64,000 nucleotides of DNA from Impatiens glandulifera. Taxonomy: Eukaryota; Streptophyta; Magnoliopsida; Ericales; Balsaminaceae. Position 1 is the first letter of the stretch. Each line of letters opens with the position of its first letter. The notes below the pieces were generated by a model. It saw nothing but the letters and a program-made list of their open reading frames with translations. It had not been told where the DNA came from and did no database searches. The translations under genes were made by a program, and so were the position numbers. The stretch is from assembly GCF_907164915.1 (NCBI RefSeq), contig NC_061870.1, positions 7,153,714-7,217,713 on the forward strand, written 5' to 3'. Below are positions 1-11,900 of the stretch, piece after piece.

Positions 1-474
1 TAAGCTCGATTTACCGGGTTCTACCTTCGCTGCATTTCCATCATGAAGGCGGAGTGTACTTTGAACTTTATGAACCTCATAATGGGGATGAGGCGATAAT
101 ATCGATAATTTTATTCATTAGCGTGAAATTTATTGATCTAAGAGACCAGCGCAACATCCGTTAGTATGGACATCGTTGGTGACTGTGATTGCAGAAGAGG
201 GAAGTATTGCAATTGTAAAAACAAAAGAAAATGTACATGCAAATAACTTGACTTATAGTAAACATCTCATAAGAATTTTATATACTTTCTTTATGAAACT
301 CCGATTTTATACAATTCAACATTTCGGAGTTCATAGTTTGCTAATTGATTATATTACTGGTTTCTATCTTTTCTCGTTATATAACAGTGGTAAAACTAAA
401 GCTCCTCTTTAGGGGGAGCGAGTCCTGATGCAACAGGTAGAGGTGACGTAATCTTCATTCTCTTCTTCTCCTTG

Positions 475-1300
475 CTAACGTCGGTATTCATCCATGATAT
501 GGTCTAGATAATCCTTTATGTCATTTGGGATGCCCATTTTGACAGCACCATTCCACATCTCTAGATAGTTTTCATAGTCATTATGGTCAATAGGCCTTTC
601 TATGGAAATAACACCATCGCAACAGGGAGGCATGCAGTCTCGTCCAAATTGCTTGAAAAGATCGCTGCTGTAGTAAGAAGTGATCAATTCAAGACCCATA
701 AGCATAATTACGGGGTTTTTCATCCATTAGATAGACCATTTTCTTAATATCATACAATGGTAGAGGTTCACTTATGGAATCATTGTTATGGATTGGTATT
801 TTTGGCAAGGCACTCCTGATGCGTCGACATTGAACCGTGGCACACATCTCACTATAGGGAAGTAGGGGAGGTATGCGCTTCATTTTTCCAAGAGCCATAT
901 GTAGAGGATAATGGGAGTCACTCTCTTATTGAGATAGTAGGTAAAATAGAATTCATTTAAACCTATCAATGTTTCAGCTAGGATAATTCCAGTGGGATCC
1001 TTATTTCATCCTCTAAGGTGATAAGCCACTTTCAATATCTTAGAGAACGGTGGGTGATTTCCTAACGGGGCAAGGAAATAGTGATCCATCATGATTGTCA
1101 TGGTGAACAAGGAGGTACTAAAATTCAAGGGAATTTCTCTACTTTAAGTGGCCATCTTTACCCAGCGTGGAAGGTCCAAGTATGTCCTTGCGAGGATTTT
1201 GTCCACCGTGTTTTTGGTATAACCAAATTCTTCTTGGATAAGGCGCCTAAGGGACATGGACTCCGTGAAATACTTGAGCCTTATGATGTTAATATTTTCA
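475..1300 (-). pseudogene. Decayed protein-coding relic, unrecognised, inside CACTA element
   Basis: On the minus strand from about 1300 to 475 stretches of protein-like sequence follow one another across several stops and frame changes. An N-terminal helical stretch (rich in Arg, Leu, Lys; about 1296-1156) is followed by a hydrophobic segment (1145-1030), a segment with PPLLPYSEMC (898-689), and after a frameshift near 723 a segment ending in DYLDHIMDEYRR at 475. The amino-acid composition looks like real former coding sequence, not random AT-rich translation. I do not recognise the family. Position inside a CACTA element suggests a second-ORF or captured gene, but nothing in the sequence proves it. 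Confidence 0.35.
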
Positions 1301-1384
1301 ATCATCATGATTGCTTTGAACTTTTTTATAGTTGGATAGATTTTGGCGGTCTCCGATCATCATGATTGATTTTCGAATTATTTT

Positions 1385-4300
1385 TTGTTTTTTGGGAGAG
1401 CCAAAATCAAGAGATATTGGAAAATTCATCGCAAATACCCCTATCCCAACACTAGGAATTATTTTATGTTTTTTTAGAGTCAAACCGAGAGTTTTTTGAA
1501 AAAGCTTCTCAAATACCCTTTCCCAACACTTAAAATTATTTTTTGTTTTTTTGGAAGAGCCATAATCGAGAGATATTTGAAAAACATTTGCAAATACCCC
1601 CATCCCAACATATAGAATTATTTTCTGTTTTTTTGGGAGAACCAAAACTAAGAGATATTTGAAAAACCTTTGCAAATACCCTAATCCCAACATTTAAAAT
1701 TATTTTATATTTTTTGGGTAGAATCAAAACCAAAAGATATTTGAAAAACCTTCGAAAATACCCTCATCCTAATACTTAGAATTATTTTATGTTTTTTTTG
1801 GGAGAGACAAAACTGAGAGATATTTGAAAAACTTTCGTAATTACCCCCATCCCAAAACTTAGAATTATTTTATGTTTTTTAAGAGCAAAAATTGAGAATT
1901 TATTTAAAAACCTTCGTAAATACCCACATATCTATACTTAAGAATTATTTTCTGTGTTTTTGGGGAAGCCAAAAATAAGAGATATTTGAAAAATCTTCGA
2001 AAATACCTCCATCCCAACAATTAGAATTATGTTATGTTTTTTTGGGAAGGTCAAAACTGAGAGATATTTGAATAACCTTCGCAAATACCCCATCCCAACA
2101 CTTTGAATTATTTTCTAATTTTTAGGTAAAGTCAAAACCGATAGTTTTTTTAAAAAATATTCGCAAATACCCCCACCCCTACACTTAGAATTATTTTCTA
2201 TTTTTTTGAAAGAGCAAAAATTGAGAGATAATTAAAAACCTTGGCAAATACCCCCACCCTAACATTTAGAATTATTTTCTATTTTTTTAGGAAGATCCAA
2301 AACCGAGAATTTTTTAAAAACCTATGTAAATACCCTTATCTCAACACTTAAAATAATTTTATATTTTTTTAGAGTCAAAACCGAGTGATATTTGAAAACC
2401 TTTGCAAATACCCCTATCCCAACACTTAGAATTATTTTATGATATTTTGGGAAGAGTCAAAACCGAGAGATATTTAAAAAAATTTCGCAAATACCCCTAT
2501 CTCAAAACTTATAATTATTTTCTATTTTTTGGAAAGAGCAAAAAAAGAGAGTTTTTTGAAAAACCTTCGAAAATACCCCCAACCCAACACTTAGAATTAT
2601 TTTCTATTTTTTTGGGAAGAGACAAAACCGAGAGATATTTGAAAAACCTTCGAAAATACCCCCATCCCAACACTTAAAATTAATTTCTGTTTTTTTGGGG
2701 AGAGACAAAACTAAGAGATATTTGAAAAACCTTCGCAAATACCCCATCCAACACTTAGAATTATTTTCTGTTTTTTGGGGGAGAGCCAAAACCGAGAGAT
2801 ATTTAAAAATTCTTCGCAAATACCCCTATTACAACGTTTAAAATTATTTTATGTTTTTTTTTGGGAGAGCCAAAATAAGAGTTTTTTTAAAACCTTCTCA
2901 AATACCCCTACCCAACACTTAGAATTATTTTTTGTTTTTTGGGAAGAGCCAAAACTGAGAGATATTTGAAAAATATTCGCAAATACCCCCACCCCAATAT
3001 ATAGAATTATTTTTTGTGTTTTTGGGAGAGCCAAAACTGAGAGATATTTGAAAAACCTTCGCAAATAACCCAATCCCAACACTTAGAATTATTTTATATT
3101 TTTTGGGTAGGGTCAAAACTGATAGTTTTTTGAAAAACCTTAGCAAATACATCCACCCCAATACTTAGAATTATTTTATGTTTTTTTGGGAAGAGCAAAA
3201 TTTGAGAGATATTTGAAAAACCTTCAAAAATACCCCCATCCCAACACTTAGATTTATTTTATGTTTTTTAGAGGAGAGAGTCAAAATCGAGAGATATTTG
3301 AAAAACTTTCGCAATTACCCCTAATCCAAAACTTAGAATTATTTTCTGTTTTTTTAAAGCCAAAAACGAGAATTTTTAGAAAAATCTTTGCAAATACCCC
3401 CAACCGAACACGTAGAATTATTTTCTGTTTTTTTAGAGCCAAGACCGAGAGATATTTGAAAAATCTTCGAAAATACTCCCATCCCAACACTTAGAATTAT
3501 GTTATGTTTTTTTTGGAAAGTCAAAACTGGGAGATATGTGAAAAACCATCATAAAATACCCCCATCCCAACACTTATAATTATGTTCTGTTTTTTTGAGA
3601 AGTCAAAACTGAGAGATGTGTGAAAAACCTTCGCAAATACTCTCATCTCAACACTTAGAATTATTTTTTATTTTTGGGTAAAGTCAAAACCGATAGTTTT
3701 TTAAAAACCTTCGTAAATACCCCCACCCCTACACTTCGAATTATTTTTTATTTTTTTGGAAAGAGAAAAAATTGAGAGAAAATTGAAAAACCTTCGCAAA
3801 ACCGCCACCCCAACATTTAGAATTATTTTCTATTTTTTTCGGAAGAGCCAAAACCGAGAATTTTTGAAAAACCTTTGTAAATACCTCCATCTCAACATTT
3901 ATAATTATTTTATGTTTTTTTAGAGTCAAAACCGAGAGATATTTTAAAAATCTTCGCAAATACCCCTATCCTAATAGTTATAATTATTTTAGGATATTTT
4001 GGGTAAAGTTAAAACCGAGAGATATTTAAAAATTCTTCGCAAATACCCCTATCTCAAAACTTAGAATTATTTTTTTGTTTTTTGGGAAGAGCCAAAACGA
4101 GAGTTTTTTGAAAACCTTCGAAAATACCCTCACCCCAACACTTAGATTTATTTTCTGTTTTTTTGGAAAAAGCCAAAACCGAGAGATATTTGAAAACCTT
4201 CGAAAATATCCCCATCCCAACACTTAGAATTATTTTATGTTTTTTTTAGAGAACCAAAACCGAGAGATATTTGAAAAACCTTCTCAAATACCCTCATCCA

Positions 4301-6338
4301 GACACTTAGTATTATTTTCTGTTTTTTTGGGGATAGCCAAAATCGAGATTTTTTTGAAAATCCTTTGCAAATACCCCCACCCAACACTTAGAATTATTTT
4401 CTCTTTTGGGAGGAAAGCCAAAACCGAGAGATATTTGAAAAATCTTCGCAAATACTCTCATCCCATCACTTAGAATTATTTTCTGTTTTTTGGGTAGAGT
4501 CAAAACTGATAGTTTTTTTGAAAAACTTTCGCAAATACTCCCACCCCTACACTTAGAATTATTTTCTATTTTTTTGGAAAGAGAAAAAAACTGAGAGATA
4601 ATTGAAAAACCTTCGCAAATACCCCTACCTAAGATTTAGAATTATTTTTTATTTTTTGGGAAGAGCCAAAACAGAGAATTTTTGAAAAACCTTTTTAAAT
4701 ACCCCCATCTCAACACTTAGATTAATTTTATGTTTTTTTAGAGTTAAAACCGAAAAATATTTGAAAACCTTCGCAAATACCCCTATCTCAACACTTAGAA
4801 TTATTTTATGATATTTTGGGGAGAGTCAAAACTGAGAGATATTTGAAAATTCTTCGCAAATACCCCTATCTCAAAACTTAGAATTATTTTCTGTTTTTTG
4901 GGAAAAGCCAAAACCGAGAGTTTTTTTGAAAAACTTTCGAAAATACCCTCTCCTCAACACTTAGAATTATTTTCTGTTTTTTTGGGAAGAGCCAAAACCG
5001 AGAGATATTTGAAAAACTTTCGAAAATACCCCCATCCCATCACTTAGAATTATATTCTGTTTTTTTGGGGAGAGCCAAATCTAGAGATATTTGAAATTTT
5101 TTTGCAAATACCCCATCCCAACAATTAGAATTATTTTCTGTTTTTTGGGGAGATCAAAAACCGAGAATTTTTTAAAAATCCTTTGCAAATACCCCAACCC
5201 TAACACTTACAATTATTTTCTCTTTTTGGGGGGAAAGCCAAAACCGAGAAATATTTGAAAAACCTTCGCAAATACTCTCGTCTCATCACTTAGAATTATT
5301 TTATATTTTTTGGGTGGAGTCAAAATCGAGAGTTTTTTGAAAAACCTTCGCAAATACCCCACCCATACACTTAGAATTATTTTCTGTTTTTTTGGGAAGA
5401 GTCAAAACTGAGAGATATTTGAAAACCTTCGCAAATACGCTTACTCCAACATTTAGAATTATTTTATATTTTTTTGGGGAAGAGACAAAATCGATAATTT
5501 TTTGAAAAACCTTCGCAAATACCCCTATCCCAACACTTAGAATTATTTTGTGTTTTTTTAGAGCCAAAACCGAGAGATATTTGAAAAACCTTCGCAAATA
5601 CCCCATCTCTACACTTCGAATTATTTTTTATGTTTTTAGGGAAGCCAAAACCGAGAAATATTTGAAAAACCTTCCCAAATACCCCCATCCCAACACCTAG
5701 AATTATTTTTTATTTTTTTATAGTCAAAACCAAAATATATTTGAAAAGTTTTCGCAAATACTCGCATCCCAACACTTGAAATTATTTTCTATTTTATTGA
5801 GGAGAGATAAAATAAAGAGATATTTGAAAATTCTCCGCAAATACCCATATCCTAACACTTAGAATGATTTTCTATTTTTTTTATAGCCAAAACATTGAGT
5901 TTTTTGAAAACCTTCGCAAATACCCCCACCCCACCCCAACACTTACAATTATTTTATGTTTTTTTTTTAGAAGAGCCAAAACCTAGAGATATTTGAAACC
6001 TTCGCAAATACCCTCATTCCAACACTTAGAATTACTTTATATTTTTTTTAGAGAGCTAAAGTCGAGAATTCTTTGAAAAACCTTCGCAAATACCTCACCC
6101 CAACACTTAGAATAATTTTGTTTTTGTTTTTGGAAAAGCCAAAACCGAGAAATATTTAAAAAACATTCGCAAATACCCCCATCCCAACACTTAGAAATAT
6201 TTTTTGTTTTTTTGGGTAGAGCCAAAACAGAGAGTTTTTTGAAAAACTCTTCACAAATATCCCCAATCTAAGCCAAAACCAAGAGATATTTGAAAACCTT
6301 TGCAAATACCCATATCTCAACACTTAGAATTATTTTAG
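1385..6338. repeat. Satellite array, ~80-88 bp unit, about 60 copies
   Basis: A tandem array with unit of roughly 80-88 bases. Each unit runs through cacttagaattatttt, a T-rich tract, gccaaaaccgagag, a short variable core, then cttcgcaaatacccc. Two core variants recur in mixed order: one reads gatatttgaaaaacc, the other ttttttgaaaaacc, giving an irregular higher-order pattern. Units are diverged by many point changes and 1-8 base indels, so the array is old or evolving by slippage. Many short ORFs arise only because the unit lacks stops in some frames; none is a gene. The array stops abruptly into the CACTA end at 6339-6528, whose motifs (accgaagg, actgagag) resemble the repeat unit, so the array probably grew from subterminal repeats. 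Confidence 0.9.
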
Positions 6339-6528
6339 TCTTTGGGATTGACGGCATTACCTAAAGTTTTGTAAAAACATTTGGTGGAAAATCACATTAC
6401 CGAAGGTTTTATACACATCTCAAAATTTATTTTTTATAACTAAAAATTTCTTCTTGTCAGGCCCTTTACTGAGAGTTTTATAGAATCTCGATAAATTTTG
6501 TCGGTAAAATGTCCATTTTTTACTAGTG
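6339..6528 (-). repeat. CACTA terminal and subterminal region
   Basis: The final bases tactagtg at 6521-6528 are the complement of the CACTA terminus. Inside it are copies of ctgagagttttatag, accgaaggttttata and acctaaagttttgtaa spaced 40-60 bases apart, typical of transposase-binding subterminal motifs. Flanking bases after 6528 are tga; the matching three-base target copy lies outside the window. Confidence 0.6.
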
Positions 6529-7054
6529 TGAAGTGCGCTTCAAATGAAATACTATAAACATAATCAATTTACAGTATTAATGAACTATTATACCTCTTAT
6601 ATTATCATTATGTTGTTTGTTTTTTAAATATTAAGATAAAAAAACATAAGTTTTTTAGTTCTCCAAACAAAACAAAATTTTTTGTTTCGTTTAATGCAAT
6701 TAATGTTCAAATCGTACCATTTTTACGATCTACACAACTTGTTTCCACCAAAAAAAAAATTATGAATAGTCTAGAGAGCAATAATAATTGTAATTAAATA
6801 GTGAAATTGAAAGAGATACAAACTAATGGGATTATGACAGATAAAGTGATAGAGGCGAGAAAATATTTGGACATTATTTCGATTTTTTTTGTAACCCAAC
6901 TAAATTTTAATAATAAAAAATTTCCACTTAATTTTGATTAGTTTGCAATCGGGACACAGAAGAATTGGTTTTTTTATTACTGATGTTAATATGTTAATAG
7001 ACTATTGATTAATAATTCTTTATATTATTGAAATAATTTCTGATATTATATATA
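6529..7054. other. AT-rich intergenic spacer
   Basis: No coding potential, RNA gene or recognisable repeat was seen here apart from short A and T runs leading into the hexanucleotide tract. Confidence 0.7.
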
Positions 7055-7388
7055 TATTTATATTTATATTTATATTTATATTTATATTTATATTTATATT
7101 TATATTTATATTTATATTTATATTTATATTTATATTTATATTTATATTTATATTTATATTTATATTTATATTTATATTTATATTTATATTTATATTTATA
7201 TTTATATTTATATTTATATTTATATTTATATTTATATTTATATTTATATTTATATTTATATTTATATTTATATTTATATTTATATTTATATTTATATTTA
7301 TATTTATATTTATATTTATATTTATATTTATATTTATATTTATATTTATATTTATATTTATATTTATATTTATATTTATATTTATATT
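7055..7388. repeat. (TATATT)n microsatellite, about 55 perfect copies
   Basis: An uninterrupted hexanucleotide tract of about 334 bases with no visible substitutions. It is flanked on the left by a few TA dinucleotides. Translation on the minus strand gives an alternating Asn-Ile ORF, which is an artefact. The perfection of the tract implies recent expansion or a collapsed assembly. Confidence 0.97.
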
Positions 7389-8982
7389 GGCCTTCCTCAC
7401 AACTTTGGTAAGTTTTTACTTTTTTATAACAATATTTGAATCAAACTCTTTAGGATTTCTAACTTCTTTTTTTTTCACTAATTGGGTAATCTTTGTATAT
7501 TCTGAAGTTTTAGGAGGACCAGATCAAATGGTATAAGTTGATTTTTGTTGGTTTGAAATGAATTCAGATTTATGATTAATGTTTAGTATATCATTTACTT
7601 GGACTCGTTGAGATTCCATCTTCTTCTTAGGTGGAGATATATTAAACCTTTTTCTGTCAAAATTTTATAATTATTTGCAATTGTTATTTTATCTTTCTAA
7701 TATATTGTTTTTGGTAATAAAATAATAACAATAATGTTGATTTTTTCCTTAAAACGTTTTCAGATTATTCAATTTTTAGTATATAAGAATTTGAATTATT
7801 TAAATAACTTATTTAAACTATTTAAAAATAATTTTATTTAATATTAAATATGAAAAATATAAATTATTGGTGAAAAAACTTAAAAAATATAGATTAATAT
7901 TTAATAAAAATATATTTTTTTAAAAATAAATAAAAGTATTTTAATATCTTAATTACTAAATTAATAGCTAAAAAATGCTAAAGAATATGAATTATTTAAA
8001 TAAATTAAAATAGATTATTCAAATGATGTTTAATTTTTTTTGAAGGGACATAAAACAAACTCCCTAACATGTGTGAACTAAATCCTAAACTTTTTAATCG
8101 TTAAATAATTGGAAACTTTTAAAATTTAAATTTTACGTGAAATTGTAAGAGTTTAATTTGAAAAAATAATAGTTATATAAATATATAATTAACTATTTTA
8201 TATTTGATCAATTTTTAAAAATTATATATTTTCATATAAATTTAATTAAAAAATAATAATAAATAAATAACACTATAAAAATTATATTTACAAAATTAAT
8301 TATATTAATTAATTAATTTAAATAAATAATAACTTTAATTTAATTAATATAAATTTATTTTTAAAAGTAAAATCGTATAAAATCGTAAAATTAAAATTAT
8401 TTATAAACTCGTAAAATCTTATTATCGTAAATTTAAAATCGTAACAGTTTATATATTTAAGAGTTTACTTAAAATTAGACCCGTTTACCATATATGAAAT
8501 CGTAAAATCGTAAAAATTTTAAAATTAACTCATATTTTGCCTTAGTTACAACTATTTGGTAGTATATTATTATTATTTTTATTTGTAGAAAGAATGTTAG
8601 TACAGTTTAGACTTGAAGGAATTTAATTCAATAATACTATCAATTTTTCTTCTTTTGATTGTTAAAAAAAATTCATCCTAAACTAAAGAACATACAAACC
8701 AAAATCTAGTATCTATATAAAATAAGTGGAAACTCAGAACTAAGTGACAGAGCGCGCAAAAACTCGTGTTTTAATACGTCCGAATAATCAAAAAGAACTA
8801 TTTAAAAAAAAAGAAAAAAGTATTTATATTAAGTCCATAACCTAACAGGAAAATAAAACATTTAGAATCATCATTTCAATGAAAAAGGCTTCTGGTCCTC
8901 CCCTCTCTTCAGCTAAAATATTAATTATACAACAACCAAGATTCATGTTGCCTCTTTAAAGGGCTTCTCAGTTGATAAAGAA
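7389..8982. other. AT-rich spacer downstream of the Fes1/SIL1-like gene
   Basis: Very AT-rich sequence with no ORF of interest. The last 100-200 bases (about 8830-8982) probably hold the 3' untranslated region of the minus-strand gene; no transcript end can be fixed from the sequence. Between 8090 and 8520 short motifs such as aaatcgtaaaa recur, a degenerate low-complexity repeat. Confidence 0.6.
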
Positions 8983-11900
8983 TCAAGTAAACTTGTCTAA
9001 CTTAAGGCACTCTTCCAATAAATCAGCCAGGAAATTTGGGATCATCAACTACTTGCTATCTATGTTACCTGTCATTTCAAAGCTTTCCCCAATTTACTTG
9101 CTTATTGATTCATGGAACTGAAAATGTAATTTCTATGATAATTAATCAAAAAAACAAGATAAATTTAACATTTTCTCACCTTCACCAACTTTTGATGGAA
9201 AATTATCTCCACTTCTGTGCGAAGTCTTTCAATATCCTCAGCATAATCGCTTATAATCTCATCCGACATTAATTGCTGCAACTCTTCCTTCATTCGCTTC
9301 AATGCATCATCCAATCCACACAAATCCTTTAAAACTAGAGCTTCTGTTGTACTCAGACGTAGAAGATTCTTAATAGCAACGAGGGCCTGCAACCCCCACA
9401 TCACATGAAAATCAACACATAATAAATTAGAACAAACATTTTTAATAAAAATTCTGTGAACAATTTGAAGGCGCACCTTCTCTTGGAGATCCAAATCGTT
9501 TGATGACATCAGATCCACAACAGACTTCAAGAAGGAATGGTTACTAAAGAAAGGCAACTCGACTTTGTTTTCAGATTCTATCTGAGATTCAACAAGATCA
9601 GCCACAAGAAACACTGATTTCCTTCGGAGTCTAATATCAATGCTTGAATTTCCTAATATGTCCTAAAAACGACCAACATTTGCCAAGTCAGCAGTCATAA
9701 AAAAAATATTCTAAGAAGAAGAATACATACCATAGAAACTAATAATCTAACCTGAAGTAATGAGACTCCAGCTTCTGCATAGAATGACTCTCGCCCAAGT
9801 TCATTATTTCTTATTAAAGCTGAAACAGCATATAGAGCTTTTATGGCTTCTTCAGGAAGACTGGATTTTACCATCTCCATCAACTTTATCAGCCCTCCAA
9901 GTTCCAGGATCTGAGAATCTCAGGTTTATAGACAAAATGTTTATTTTTATATTTTTATGGAGACTCATATGAGATGTTATTATCGGAAGGGAGATAAAAT
10001 CCCAAACCTGCTTCTGAATAACAGGATTGTTTTGGCTGGCTTTACCAAGAATCCATGCAGACATTGTCCTTAATTCAGTATTTGAATTACTTAGAAACTT
10101 TATAGTTACTGAAAGCCCACCAAGTTTGTGCAAATCTGAGAAATAATATTTCTTAGATCGAGATGTTAATAAGGAAGAATCATTTGCAGAACATTTGAAG
10201 TGCAATCATAATGAAAAAACGGGCCTTGTTTGATCTACGGTTATTTGAATAACCAAGTAATTATTTCCATATAATCTTGTTTGAGGTAGGTTATTAAAAA
10301 TCAGGTTACTAGATATAAATATAAACAAGTAAATCCTTGAGCAGATCCCATGTTAGCTCCACGACATTGGGTTAATATTTTGAATGATGTGATTGATGAG
10401 TAGATTGTATAGTGGGTTATTTGAAATTAATCTCAATATAACCCACACATAAAACAAAACCCAGGTATAAACAATATTTTGTTTTTGTTAGACTATTCAC
10501 TGGAATAGGCTAACACAAGATTCCCGTTGTGATCTCAAACTTCAATCAAGGTGATTTGAGTAGGAATTGAACCAGAGAAGTCAACTTCTTTATTTAGTTC
10601 ATCACTTTTACCACTTGAGACTCCCTTGATGGGTGAAGGCCATACCCTCATCTTATCCATTGATTATTATGATTATAGTTTTATGTGAATGTAAAGAAAG
10701 GAGTTAAAATGATAACTAATATAAACAAATAGGAAATCTTAATTTTTTTTTTATCAAATCTTTATTCGAAAAAAGACTTTAAACATACCATTTGCATTAT
10801 CTATTGGCTCAACAAGAATCAACAACTCTTGCAATGCACGATAATGATCATCTATAGGTAGAGATGAATTGTTCAGGTCGTCAATTGCAGTTCGCATCAA
10901 TTGTGCATCCGATGGAGTTCTTAGTTTCTCAACAAGGTCCTGAAAGAGCACAAGAAATATTGAAAATGTATCTAGGCATTGATTATATGTCACTAGTTGA
11001 TTTATATACTAAATATAAAATGAAGAAGCTGAGTAAGTCATTCCACTTTCAAAAACCGGATAATACATTAAAATATTTTCTCATCACCATGCCAAAGAAA
11101 ACGATAAAAAATGAAAGGATGTTCTGAGACAAAACTTGTATCATAATTATATGAAACTGGAGCTGAATTTTACTAAAAACACACACACACACACATATAT
11201 ATAAGCCGTTGATGTATGTCGTTATGATCAAATACAGACAAACCAACAAGTTCATGGATAGGTGGAACTTGATGAAAAAAATGTTGATTTCTAACTCAAC
11301 CTTCATTAAGGTGCTAAACAGATGAAATTTAAATATGCATTGTTCTAGAACATTCAACAAAAGTATCACCTTTATTTCCATTTGACGTCTCTTCAGCTCA
11401 TCAGGTGATTGATTTTGGACATCCTCTGCCTTCTCCTTCAACTTCGCAGGGTCAGAATGACCTAGTTCATTTCCAACAATGAAAAAGAATTACTAGACAA
11501 AAGAAAAATATAAATCACTCTTCTGAAATGGACCTGTAATATTTGGTGATTTATTTATTAATTTTTATAGTTTTTTCAGAAAGTTAGAAATATTAAACTC
11601 TGTTAATACAAACGCTCTTCCCCTCCCAAAAAAGAAAATAAATAAAAAATAATTACAGGTCTATTACAGATGAAAATACAATCTAATGAGTATGCTCCTT
11701 GAAACAATTAGACCTATGCCAGTTCAACAGACTACCAGAAAAAACATGATCAAGCAAAACCATATAATCTTTATCAAGAGAATTTCATATATGTAAGTAA
11801 GTACAAGAAAGATAATCAATGCATTTTCATTACACAGTCCTTCCCATATGTCTGAATTAGTTCGGAGGGTGTCAAGAAGCTTCTTAAGTTCCTAGTTACT

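Larger units (their letters stand above)
1..6528. mobile_element. CACTA (En/Spm-type) transposon, right part; left end outside window
   Basis: Reading the minus strand inward from 6528 gives CACTAGTAAAAAATGGAC, the terminal motif class of CACTA transposons. The next 190 bases repeat short motifs of the kind accgaaggtttt / actgagagtttt, as expected of subterminal transposase-binding repeats. The second CACTA element in this window starts with CACTAGTAAAAAAAC, nearly the same end. Inside lies a ~5 kb satellite (1385-6338) and a decayed coding relic (475-1300). The other terminus is not in the window, so length and target duplication cannot be given. That everything from 1 to 6528 is one element is inference; the terminus itself is seen directly. 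Confidence 0.6.

Noticed and set aside
1298..6225. Two dozen overlapping ORFs of 60-130 codons rich in Phe, Lys and Leu
   Set aside because: All are translations of the 80-88 bp satellite, on both strands, with no start context, conservation or domain.
7020..7400. Minus-strand ORF of 126 codons alternating Asn and Ile
   Set aside because: It is the translation of the (TATATT)n tract; any frame without a stop in the unit stays open.
10205..10520. Possible MITE in intron 3 of the Fes1/SIL1 gene (begins gggccttgtttgat)
   Set aside because: The left end looks like a common plant MITE start, but I could not find a matching inverted right end or target duplication.
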